A DNA stretch of 64,000 nucleotides from Dicaeum eximium. Taxonomy: Eukaryota > Chordata > Aves > Passeriformes > Dicaeidae. Of this stretch, positions 23,881 through 34,534 are shown piece by piece. Under the pieces are notes generated by a model. That model did no database searches and had not been told where the DNA came from. It saw only the letters and a program-made list of their open reading frames with translations. Both the position numbers and the translations under genes were made by a program. Location: NCBI GenBank assembly GCA_013396995.1, contig VWZP01005240.1, forward strand, positions 1,806,639 through 1,870,638, in the 5' to 3' direction. The stretch's first letter is position 1. Each line of letters begins with the position of its first letter.

Positions 23881-24360
23881 CATCCTAAAACTGTAAAAAA
23901 TGTTGTTTGGCAGGGAATTCTTGGTATTTCTAGTCCAACCTTCTGGTTGAAACAGGGCTGTTGCTGCAGCAGATTAGGTAAGTCATGTTTATGTTTAAGA
24001 AGACTTGAAAACCTCCAAAGCCATAGATTCTGGCTGCCCTATGAATAACACCTTTCAGTGCTGCACTACATTCCTGGTGAATGTATCTTTTCTAAGTGTC
24101 CACCTTAAGCTCCCAAACTACAACTCAAGTCCATCTCGACCTTCTGCAGAGATGAGTGACACCACCAGCTTTTAGCTGCAGAGACACAGGCTGATCACAC
24201 CTCTGAAAGCACAGCTCCTCTGGTCACCTCTTCACAAGACCAAAGTCCAGCTCCTCACATACGTTTTGTGTCCCACCTTAGCTTTTATCTGCTGGACCCT
24301 CTCCAGTTTCTCCATGGCCCTATTAAACTTCAGGACCCCTATCTGCACATACATGGGGAT
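23881..24360 (-). mobile_element. Old CR1 LINE fragment (ORF2 C-terminal region)
   Basis: Reverse-oriented and diverged. Plus-strand words 'tttctagtccaaccttctgg' (3' end region), 'gaaaacctccaaagccatag' and 'tgctggaccctctccagttt' (upstream ORF2) appear in the order expected for an antisense CR1. No open frame remains. It starts right at the LTR's end, so the LTR may have inserted at or near this copy. Confidence 0.65.
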
Positions 24361-25559
24361 TCATCAATAATACTGAGAGAAGAAAGCTGAGAACTCCCCT
24401 CAGTCTGCTCGCCATGATCCTATCATGGGGCAATCCAGAACCTGCCCTATTTACAGTAGTACCACACTGTCAGCTTGTACTCAGCCCGCCATTCCCTGTT
24501 GTCTCCGGGTTCTCCTCAGTAGAACTGCTATTCATACAGTCAGTTTCAATGCTGATTCAGTATTTTGCACTTCTTAATGAACTTCCTGTCTCTGCTCTCC
24601 TTAATGATTAGTTCAGCGTTGGATTGCTAGACATTTGTCACAGTCAGCAAAAGTCTGCTTTTATAAAAATATCTAATGACTTACTGAACACATTCACTTT
24701 ATTGTGCCCTCTTTCATAATATGCATACAAGCATTGCTCAGCTTTCTGGACTTCTAGCAATACAGCTTTTGGGATGCTAATAGAAATTCATGAGTTGTCC
24801 CAATGGCTTGTACCTAAAAGACCCTGGACAACTCTACTTATATATTCTGTCAGAATAAATCCTATGTACAATAACATCACTGTTTTTCTTGATGTACCTC
24901 AAATCTGTGTTTCTGACTGAACACAGTCTTCCTTGCTTTATTTTATCTTCATGGAACACAGTGTTTCTGTTCATCTCAAATACCAGTGTACTGCACAGAA
25001 GTAACTGTGATGTATTGTACCTGTACTGGTACACTTCCAAAGAACCAGCTAAATGGCTCCCTACTGACCCTTGTAGACAGCAGCAGTTTTCTGATGGTTA
25101 CCAAAGACTTTCTGTCCTCGGCTCCAAGTGTGTCTTTGTGACACAACTGCATTTCAAACACATTAAGTTTATTTTGAGCCCCATCTGCTGCTTGGCTAGA
25201 TGTGTCTGTAGGGGCTGCAGAAGTGTTTCCCTGTGACAGTTTAGGAATATCTGCTCTGTTCTCTTTATCAGATGGTCATGTGAGTGTCAAAAGTTTTATT
25301 AAAGTGGTGTCACATAAACTACTCGCTTCATCATAGCAAACTGCTATTAAAGTTTTCATTTAGTAGCAATGAATAAAACCTACTCTTCAGAAGTCCAGCA
25401 ACTATGCAAGAATTTTAGTTTGTGAAAGCAGTTGTGAATGTAAATACGTTATCAAACTCTGATTGTGACTATTTAATGAATTGCAAATATTTAGCAACGG
25501 CATAAACAGAAAACAGGTGTTCTCTGCTGCCGAGACTTCATTTCCCACTTTTCTGAATC
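24361..25559. other. Unassigned intergenic sequence
   Basis: No gene supported. A 115-codon plus-strand frame (24889-25236) has no domain and is overlapped by frames on the other strand. Confidence 0.45.
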
Positions 25560-25960
25560 CTGCTTTATTTGCTTTATGGTTATTATAATGGCTGCCACCA
25601 AGCACTGCCACTTCAGTGTGCTAACCGTGACTCACAGAAGTGCCTCATAAATTACATCAATGGGAAAGCAGATGAGCACATGAAGAGGAGGTGCAAAACT
25701 CATTAGTCATGCAGTCTCCTTTTCTGGGGACTGAATTGCCTGACAGAAAAGCATTGTGAGTGCCTCGTGCATCTGTCAAGTCCACCAGATGCCAATCTTA
25801 CTCCTGCAGTTTTTTTTGAAAGCTATGAATCGATATGCATTATTCAGTATTGTAAAACAGGACCTCAATTAAGCGGCCGACTAAAGCAGAAGGAAAAAGG
25901 TAATCACCCAATACAGAGTGAGTTTCTTCAGACAAAAGGAATAACACAGATTTTGCCACT
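25560..25960. promoter_or_regulatory. Candidate conserved non-coding/regulatory island
   Basis: Repeat-free sequence with dense homeobox/POU-type words: ATGCATTATTCAG (25837-25849), CTCAATTAAGCGG (about 25864-25876), AACTCATTAGTCATGCAG (about 25698-25715) and ATAAATTACATC (about 25648-25659). No coding frame. Inferred from composition only. Confidence 0.25.
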
Positions 25961-26088
25961 TGAAGCAATATCTAGGCTAGATCACAGTCCTTTTGTTTCT
26001 TTTTCATAGATTATCTTGCATAGTGATTCAGTTGAGGACAGGTATTTTGGAACAACAGAATGAAATAAAGAATCTGTGAGCTAGACAT
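25961..26088. other. Short spacer
   Basis: Nothing recognised. Confidence 0.4.
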
Positions 26089-26142
26089 TGATTTTGATCA
26101 ATCTGCATGAAATGAAGTGCATCAGTGTCTTGATCAAAATCA
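26089..26142. repeat. Perfect 13-bp inverted repeat (hairpin)
   Basis: Arms TGATTTTGATCAA (26089-26101) and TTGATCAAAATCA (26130-26142) are exact reverse complements separated by 28 nt. The loop itself contains TGCAT and TGCAT words that could extend the pairing. Transcribed or extruded, it would form a ~54-nt stem-loop. It is shorter than a usual animal pre-miRNA, so function is unproven. Confidence 0.8.
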
Positions 26143-27580
26143 GAAAAGGATACAGTATCACAGTCTGTCTGTATTTTTGGGGATGAGACAACATCTTCAT
26201 TATAACCTGTGTGATTTTAGAGATTTATAGGATACCTATAATACTCCACCTAAGGCTAAAACTGTGTAAGACCTTCAAAAGCTTTCCAGGATTTTCTTTT
26301 CTTGGTTTATTTTCACAGACGGATCCTAGTACATTTACACAGGAGCACAACACATTTGAAAAAAAAGAAGTTACAATTTTTTTATCTTAGCAGCTGCAAA
26401 GGTATTTTCTTTGTGAAAGGGTCTCACTAAGCTTGACAGCAGAAAGGACTGCAGTCTATTACAACCATGCTCATAGACTGATCTGTTGGTCAGATCAAAC
26501 TTCCATCTAGTGATCAAGTAAAAATGAAACTTGAAGGTTTTACCAACAGTAGCAAATGTCAAAATGAATCCACACTATCCCTTAGCCTGAAAAAAAGAAC
26601 TTAGGAAACCACTTACGACAACCTGAATAAAATAATGACCATAAAGGCTTTAAAGGAACAGTAGACAGAGTACAGAAAAAAACCTCACAAACAAAGCTGA
26701 GCCTCATGAGGAGGCCAACACAGAGCCTGTCCTGAAAATATTTGTCTCTCTGAACAGAGTGCAGTGCAGGATTTTGATCCCAGAAAAAGACTAAAAAATA
26801 TGACCTTTTTTCTGTATAAGGATGCATTGAGTCAGAACTGTGCTTAATATGTCCAAATGATCTTATATTATAACCTAATATAACCTGGCTCTCCTCCCAG
26901 ATCTTCTCTGAATTCAGAACAAACACAAATATAAACATGCTGAATCTGGTACCTGCAGCAGCTCCCTGAATCACGTCCCTGCAGAGGCTTCAGGACTTCT
27001 CTGGTACCAATTTATCCAGTTATCTGACTCTGGGGTGGGGCTGGCAAGTTGTCTTGTTTACAGCTGACAGGCATATGTCAGTATTTCTTGGGAATAGGGC
27101 AGAGGTACTTGAAAGGACAAAGCCATTTGAGTCTACTTTTAAGTACTCATTGTTCAGGTGAAGCTCTAGCCAGCTTAAATGGACTGCAGCACTTAAGCAG
27201 AGCAAGAAAAGAGAGAAATAATCAGTAGGTGTTGTTTGCTTCTGGCACTTTTTGATTTTCCCCAATTTTTACTTACTTTGTTTTTGCCTCTTGTGCACTG
27301 ATATACCCTTAAATTTTTTTCTGTAACTCAAGAACAGAATGTGCACAGAAACTTTTGCATGTCGATATGCCTCTGTGTAAACCAGCCTATTCTTGCATTC
27401 ATTCCACATTTTTTTCCAGTGAAGATAGCAATTTATCTCCAAAAATTTGCCATGATTCTTCTCCTCATTGTAAGAAATATCATATAAAAAAATCAGTGGT
27501 TGACCTGCACACCTGATTGTACCATTAGGAGCACTCAAGAGAAATGTACCAATAAAGTAGAGCATTAATCAAAGTAATTT
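26143..27580. other. Unassigned intergenic sequence
   Basis: No supported gene. The 130-codon minus-strand frame at 26582-26974 is rich in F, S and K, lacks any domain I recognise, and is probably chance. Confidence 0.45.
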
Positions 27581-27627
27581 TAATATCACAATAATAATGA
27601 TACTATAATATCATAATAATAATGATT
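27581..27627 (+). repeat. AT-rich tandem duplication, 25-bp period
   Basis: TAATATCACAATAATAATGAT (27581-27601) recurs as TAATATCATAATAATAATGA (from 27606), with one substitution. A small slippage-type duplication. Confidence 0.85.
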
Positions 27628-28074
27628 TAAGAAAAATCCTGTTCACCAGCAGGGGACTTCCTTATTGATAGTCCACATGCTATATGCATATTCTGCATAC
27701 TTTATTAGACTGCTTTTGCCAAATTGGTTTGTTGACTGCTTTATATGCCACAACAATTAATAATATACAGATTTACAACTGACATCTTTAGGAGCTAAAA
27801 TTGTAAAGTAAACTTAGCTGCCAGCTAAAATGCTGTCTTGGGGGGTGGGATGTGATGCTGTGAAGATGTTCACATTATATGTTGTTTACAGCCCTTTTAA
27901 GAAAAATACTCCTCCTCGTGGTAACTGAAACTTGTAAGGAATTTTCAATTACTAAAGCAAGCTGCAGAAGGAGCACTGCTGTGAATGGATAAATTTCTGT
28001 TTCAAAGCATTAAACAATATGAAAACTTGATAAACACACACACTTTAGGAGAGCTCACATCTGGGGTAGTTGAG
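27628..28074. other. Unassigned sequence
   Basis: AT-rich, no gene or repeat recognised. Confidence 0.45.
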
Positions 28075-28345
28075 AGAGAAGCGAGGAGCTGGGGCCTGCC
28101 AAGTCCAAAAGCATCTTGGACTGCTTTAGGAGCAGCAGTCCAGAGGGATGACCCTTGCCTCTGCTTGGCACTGGTGAGACATATCTGGACTGCTGTGTTC
28201 AGCCCCAGGCTCCTGAGGACAAAAAGAGATGTGAACTTATTGGAGAAAGTCCAGCAGGGGGTCACAGAGATGATGAAGCATCTTCAGCATGAGGGAAGGC
28301 TGAGAGAGCTGCGGCTGCTCATCCTGGAGAAGGCTCTGGGGAGTA
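28075..28345 (+). mobile_element. CR1 LINE internal ORF2 fragment
   Basis: Plus-oriented piece of ORF2 just downstream of the RT core. In frame it reads RHIWTAVFSPRLLRTKRDVN, then LEKVQQGVTEMMKHLQHEGR and LRELRLLILEKALG, matching the 'LLERVQRRATKM..L.H....RLRELGLFSLEKRRL' segment of the family. The frame is open for this stretch, but the element lacks both its catalytic part and its 3' tail, so it is truncated at both ends. The 131-codon frame at 27985-28380 is this remnant. Confidence 0.85.
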
Positions 28346-30856
28346 CTTATAGCAACCTCCCAGTAGCTGGAACTGCTTAAATGACTTGGAACTTGTCCAT
28401 GACATTGTCCTTCATGTGTGCTTCAAATGCCAACTCATGTCCCCTCCCTGCCTGACCTGGCTTGGGTAAGTGGAACTGAGCAGGGCTGGCTCCATGCAGC
28501 TCAGAGCAAGAGGACTGCTGGCCTGAGCCACACAGTCTTTGTAGACCAAAGGAGGCTTGAGCCTCAGGCCAAGCCTATGGCCCCAGGATACAGCTATCAG
28601 GTGTTGTGGGCTTTTCATTCAAAGCCTTTGGGGCACAGTGAAGGACTCTGTCACAGCCCACCAGAATGGCTGTTTCTGTAACTTTGGTATAATGGGCGCC
28701 CCTGCGCTCTGTGCCATAGTTCCTTGTGTCAAGATGGGTGAGTTTGGCAGAAAGAGGCAGTTCTGCCATGCACTTACCCATATTTCCTGTTTCAAGTGGT
28801 GATGGTAACTGCATTTGCGCTTTTTGCAGAGAAAACTGGTTGGACTTACAATGAGAAGGTGCTCAGAAACAAATAAACTTACATGTGTGTATGTATTTTG
28901 AACGACCAGGGAACTGGCATGGGGCAAACCCTTAAATAACTTGATAGGACAGATGTTCCCAGAGAATATTTTGGATTATCTAGAGTCATAATTTGACATA
29001 TACCGAATCAGAGATATGGATTCAGAAACCAAGGAAATTCCTGAAACACCATGAAAGTGGTTGATAATTTTGCTGATAGAGCAAATCTATTTAGCACAGT
29101 GTATTTGAACAAGGGGTAGCACATTTACCTGAGTGAAGCTATCTCTGACAAATGCTCTTTCAGTGCCTGATGTGTAGAGAGAAGGAGCAAAATAAATGTT
29201 TAAATGCACATGAGAAGTCAGCCACTTTTTATACCAAATGTGAAAGAAAACCTCAGACTATGCCCTGCATGCAAGTCAAGCAGAGGCTCCCTCAGATCTA
29301 TTAAGAAAAGCACAAACTAACTCTAAAGCTGTTCAGATTTCTCTTTGGTGTTGTGGGTCTAGATTTCTGCCTCCATGCTGTCACTTATTTCTCCTGCATG
29401 CCACACCATAAGCACACCCAGTTCCTCCCTAGGGAAGGAGCAATCTCCAGCTCCTACCAGGAGATCCTTGCACTTGTTTTTACAAGATGGTAGTCAAAAA
29501 CCAAGGTCACACTAAAAATCTAGATGTTGTTGTTATATCTTCTCCAAAAGGACAATCCAGGTATGCACACAGCTCATTTCATGCATTACAAAACATGTCT
29601 GAAACTTGCTCAGCGTAATTTCTCTTTCTCAGGACTTTGGACTATTTTTGCTTAGAATCAAAAAACTACTTTTTGAAGTTTGGTTTGGATTTGTTTTGTT
29701 TTGGTGTGGTTTTTTTTCTTCCTTGGTTGTTTTCCTGAAGAAAGGGGCAGTGAGTACTGCACTAGCCTTTGCACACATTTCCAGTAAGGTATTTGCTATA
29801 ACTGTAATATCTGACATAACTTTGCCTGGACAATCAACACAGGTAAAGTTGTTCAGAAAAATTGTTTGCAGTTGTTCTGAATTATCTCTCCCCAAATACA
29901 TTATTTTTTATTGTCAGCAAAACAACTGCAGTCCAGTTTGTGTTCTCACAAGACCTAACTTTAGAGTTAGAAAGATCTGTGGATATTTTTGGTAGGGTTT
30001 ATTTTAGAAAAGGTGCAACAGATCTACCCCAAGGTTCTGACCAATGTGGTACCCCATCACTAAAGGAAATTTTGCATAACAGGAGCTCAGAAACCAGGGC
30101 ATGCAAAGAAAACCAGACTAGATCTACACCCAAGGGCTGGTGAATGAGTTCTAAGGGGAAGGATATGAGCACTTAAGAAAAAATTACATGTAGAGAGGGA
30201 CCAGGAAAATAAGTTAGGCCATGAAAAAAAGGAAAAATACCCATTATTTATCCACTGTAAAAGAAAAACAGTGATTACTGCAACGGATCAAAGCAATAGA
30301 AAGGTGAACTAAAATTGCTGGATTTTCTGTGTTAAAAAGGAAGAAATAGAAAAGCTCAGCAAGATAAAAATGTAAGACCAGTAGATGCCATCCTCGATGA
30401 CAACAATTATGGTAAACAACTGTATTCTATGGATATGTTTATAAAATAATTCTGGCTACCTATAGTGGTCTGAGCTTCCTATTTTGTTGTCTAAGCATTA
30501 GCTCTCCATCAGCAATCTATATAAGGGAGAAGAAAATAAGTTTGGAAGTGACACCCAAGTAGATGGTTTTGTGGTGGATGTGCTTTACCCAGTTTAGTTT
30601 TCATTTACTGAATGAAAAACAAGGCATGTGCTGTACCTGCAGCACTAAATTAAGGACATAATCATTCCAAGCTGTTAACCTACCCTGTATTCCTACCCTG
30701 TTAACCCCACACAAGTTCATAGTCCTGACTAACTTTCACTCTTTGCAGAAGTCTGAGATCCTTGTAATGTTCCTGGAAACCAAAAGGTTCATACTCAGTG
30801 TGCTGAAAGGAGAAGGAACATCCTTACAAGCTACTGAAATCCAGATACTGTCTATA
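28346..30856. other. Unassigned intergenic sequence
   Basis: A slightly GC-richer patch at 28420-28800 carries overlapping short frames on both strands with no domain. The remainder is AT-rich. The 129-codon plus frame at 29606-29995 has no recognisable domain. No gene supported. Confidence 0.45.
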
Positions 30857-30896
30857 TGGAGGTTATATACCAAATATATGTTATATATAACCTCCA
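30857..30896. repeat. Inverted repeat, 13-bp stem
   Basis: TGGAGGTTATATA (30857-30869) pairs exactly with TATATAACCTCCA (30884-30896) across a 14-nt loop (CCAAATATATGTTA). A perfect short hairpin. No associated element ends or poly-U terminator are seen. Confidence 0.85.
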
Positions 30897-31435
30897 AAGC
30901 ATGAACCACTGTTTCTCACCTATGTCCTGCCTTGAGGTCCAACCACTGCTATTCCCATTTTGTTGCCAATTGTTAGAGATTCTGTTTTCCAGGTTTGTGT
31001 CAGTCATTTGTGAATCAAGATGAAAAACAAGTGTACCTTCTTTCCAGCTTGTGGCTTCTTATCACAACCAACAAAGAATATGTGAGATATGGAATCCTAC
31101 CAGAAGTTAGGAAAACCAGCAGGAATTTTTGTCCATGAACTTCCTGTGTCTAATTGCAGCACACAGACAAGTAACCTACACTCACATCAGGAAATGTGAA
31201 GGGAAAGTGCTCACACACCAGAATGCTACAGCAGCCTGACAGCTTCCAGTGGTTCACCAGAGTCACTGAAGGCAGCCAGCAAATGTAGTTTTCATTTGCA
31301 GAGTAGATACAGACTACATTTCACATTCTTGTGCTTGAACAATTATAGATTATTAGTATCAAAAGTGAGAAGAAAATGATGGTTAATTTATAAAAAAACC
31401 CTACTATGGAGGTAAGACGAAGCTCTGAGGCGTTA
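30897..31435. other. Unassigned sequence
   Basis: No gene or repeat recognised. Confidence 0.45.
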
Positions 31436-31680
31436 ATAGATTGTGACACACTGAAGTTGTGGCAATAACACGAAGTAAATCAACAACAATCTGTTTTGAT
31501 AAACTCAAACTGAATTGCTACAATGTGTTTAACAGCAGACCCATCTCATACTCTTCCTGTTTAATAAATCTTTTCTTTAAAGAAATAATGCTGAGATAAT
31601 GCCAGCCTTAAACAATTCCCTTTCACCGATGTAATTTGCTGTCAGAAAGGACCTGGGGATTTTCAGGAACACAACATGAT
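31436..31680. promoter_or_regulatory. Candidate conserved non-coding/regulatory island
   Basis: Repeat-free block with SOX-like AACAAT words (ATCAACAACAATCTG, about 31478-31492; AAACAATTCCC, about 31609), a forkhead-like TTTTGATAAAC, and a 14-bp perfect palindrome TTTCTTTAAAGAAA (31572-31585). No coding potential. Function is inferred from motif density only. Confidence 0.22.
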
Positions 31681-32094
31681 GAGTTAACCGTGCAGACCTG
31701 TGATAAAGCACAAAGAATACTGAAACTGCATAAGCAAGAGTGAAGTCAGCAGGTAGAGAAGTGTTTTCCCCTTTCTATTCAACACTGCTGAAATTGTATC
31801 AAGACAACTGTGCCCAGTTTTGCCACTCCATTACTATTTACGGGAAGGATCTTGTTGTTTTCTTCGACTTCTAAAATAGAAGGTTTAGAAAAGATAGAGA
31901 CAGATGCTTTTTAGGGATAGAAATTATAGAGTGAGAGGAAATGGACAGACATTGCAAAGTGTGAAATTCTAATTAATTGTTAGGGGAAAAATAAAATTAA
32001 TGAGATTCCTGAGAGACTTCATTAAATGTCAGTAAAAGCTTCAGAATTATTTAAAATGTAACTGGTCAATGCCCTGAAAAATGTGATCTAAGTT
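31681..32094. other. Unassigned sequence
   Basis: AT-rich, nothing recognised. Confidence 0.45.
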
Positions 32095-32172
32095 GGTTTT
32101 GTTTAGAGTTTAGGCCAGATGATTCTTACGGGCTCCTCCCAAACTATAAAGTTCTATAATCCTATGATCCTG
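32095..32172 (+). mobile_element. CR1 LINE 3' tail fragment
   Basis: Only the last ~75 bp of a plus-oriented CR1 is left. The block 'ccagatgattcttacgggct' and the tail 'agttctataatcctatgatc', with the family's octamer-like repeats, are clear. 5'-truncated. Confidence 0.8.
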
Positions 32173-32559
32173 CTGATGCCTGCCTAAAAAATAAAATCCT
32201 TTCTCATCTCAACAGAGCCAGATTATTTAGAAATATTTTTTTAATGTTAAATTTACCAGTGATATGGCTGCATCAAAGAATGGAATTGCATTGGATGTTC
32301 CTGATTTCTATGTAAACCAAGTACTAATTTTAAAAGAAGGTAAATATTATATTATATTGGAAGAGAATCTGTCCAGGACAGTATGACATGACACAGTTTC
32401 TTGTTTAGAGACAGTGTTTAAATCCTTGATATTTTAAATCCTGGGGTATTTTTTTGGCCAACCAATGTTTAAATGTATTCACGAAGTTGTGTTTAACCTG
32501 CTTTTGAATATAATTTCATATGTTATTGCATTAAGTCTGGATTGTGATATCTCAGGGAA
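32173..32559. other. Unassigned sequence
   Basis: AT-rich with a small ATATTATATTATAT run (about 32345-32359). Nothing else recognised. Confidence 0.45.
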
Positions 32560-32840
32560 TGCTTTCAGAATTCAGGATGCACGGAGCCCTAATCTTCAAC
32601 TCAGCCTTAAGCTCTGAAACAATAATATGCACATTTTTATCTCAATTGTTCTTCCACAATTTATAGTGAATGTAATTGGACCGAGACTCTCATAGTAATG
32701 TGAACAGATGTCTTCACTTGTAATATGTTGTTCCATATTAGATTCTATTTTTATTACTGTTGAAATGGGCCTTTAATGCACATCTCCTTCCTGTGAAGTA
32801 TGAAACAATTTAAAAGTTCAGGAGCAGTGTCTAACCCATA
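32560..32840. promoter_or_regulatory. Candidate conserved non-coding/regulatory island
   Basis: Contains GAAACAATAATATGCAC, CTCAATTGTTCTTCC, GTAATTGGACC and CCTTTAATGCACATC in about 160 bp without any repeat signature or coding frame. SOX/POU/homeobox-like composition. Inference only. Confidence 0.2.
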
Positions 32841-33400
32841 AAACAGATACAGATGGGAAAAAAAAAATTTGTATCACTGTCAGGGAGAAAAGCAATAACT
32901 TTATGAATGAAGTGTTTTACACCGGAGAGTGAGGATGCTGCCTCAACATTTCTTGGACATTCCTATTCCAAGATTAACAGCATATTATAAGATAAAACAA
33001 AAACAACAAGGATTATTTTTGTCCACTGGGTATTTCCCATTGTCTGTCACAGAAGCTTTAGTGAAAAGGACCAGACAAACAGTCATTAAAAAATTTTAAT
33101 AAGACTTGAACACACACCTAAACAAATTCAAAATTGCTAGTATCAATAAAGGAATACCTTAGGAATACTTTAGTCTATTTAGAAGATGTCTACAAAAGAG
33201 AAGGGCAAAGAAGTAACTTCAGACTCTGCCTTCTGTAATGATTAATGGATTTGCCTAAACCAGGCAGGATTTGGTACCTGCTCCCCACTTCATAATTGCA
33301 GTTCATCTCAGTATGATTAGACTTCACTTGACATGTCCACAGAGGCGTTCCACAGGCATTCTACAGCAGGTAGAATGAGAATCCTGGATACAGATGGACC
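32841..33400. other. Unassigned sequence
   Basis: AT-rich. Nothing recognised. Confidence 0.45.
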
Positions 33401-33535
33401 ATGGAATCATTGAGTAGAATATGCTGAGTCAGAAGAAACCTATCAGGATCATTCAATCCAACTCCTGGCCCTGCAGAGGACAGCCCAAGGATCACACTGT
33501 GCGCCTGAGAGTGTTGCCCAAATGTAGATCCTTTC
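33401..33535 (-). mobile_element. CR1 LINE 3' fragment
   Basis: Reverse-oriented. The tail begins with ATGGAATCATTGAGTAGAAT, then 'aggatcattcaatccaactc', 'ctggccctgcagaggacagc' and 'gcgcctgagagtgttgccca', the typical order of the antisense 3' region in one CR1 subfamily group. 5'-truncated. Confidence 0.85.
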
Positions 33536-34512
33536 CATTCAGCACCACATCACTGCTGAATGCACTCCCCAGCTGTCCCTAGCACTGCCAAAAAACAGTG
33601 CACTCCTCATGTCCATGGGACACCACTGTACATCATTCCACTGCAGCTGGCAAATTCTGCCTTGCAATGCATCGCAAGAGGAAGAATTTACTGGCACACA
33701 GTGAGCTGCTGCCAGGAGGAAGGTCGTAAAACCATTATTAGGTTATTCATAGGGAAACCCTTTAGGTATTGTTTTCAGGGAGAAGGGAAGTTCAATTTAA
33801 TGACTTAAATTGCTTGTCCAAACACGTTCCTATTTGTAGCACAGCAGAATTTTTCACTTCACTCAAGTGAATTGGATTGGTCAGTCTCCCTGCTCTCCAC
33901 TCCTGTACCTGTATCCATCCCCAAAGGTGCCTCAACAAATTGACATTGAAGAGATTGGGGCAGTTTGGCAGGAGAGTGAGAGGGCTAGAAGGAAGGCTGT
34001 TTGGGCAAGGTACCCTAACTACTGCAATCATGACAGTGAGTGGTGCTGATCCTGAGAAAGCACGATGGGCGTACATGTGGAGAGCCACCAGCAGAGCTCT
34101 GGACAGGTAAAATGCCTACCAGGATTGACAGGCCCTCTGCCTCTTCTCACTGTACTCATGATCTAGAAGAACATTAGTACTTCTTGTTTCAGAAGTAGGT
34201 TAATCACAAATATATCACAAGTACGTGATTAATACGGATGTTTTGAAAAGGTATTAATGAGAGTTTGCTCAGTGCTTTCAATCTGTGCAGTCAAAAATCT
34301 TGCTTTGATCCATTAGCAGTACAGTTTAGTGGGAACAGGGAAGAAACATCTTGAGTAGTGTTGCCCTAGGGCTGGCAGAAGCCCTCACTGGTATCTATGA
34401 ACAGATGGCAAGCTCAATAAATAACATTAAGCCAATTCTAGAGAATACAAGACTTCTAGGACAAGGGTGATCACTCCCATGTTCTTTTTTCAGCTTTACT
34501 TTTTTGACTCCT

Positions 34513-34534
34513 CTCCTTTCCTTTCCTTTCCTTT
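34513..34534 (+). repeat. (CCTTT)n short microsatellite
   Basis: Four units of CCTTT/CTTTC within a pyrimidine-rich stretch. Confidence 0.85.

Noticed and set aside
26582..26974. 130-codon minus-strand frame
   Set aside because: F/S/K-rich chance frame in AT-rich DNA with no recognisable family.
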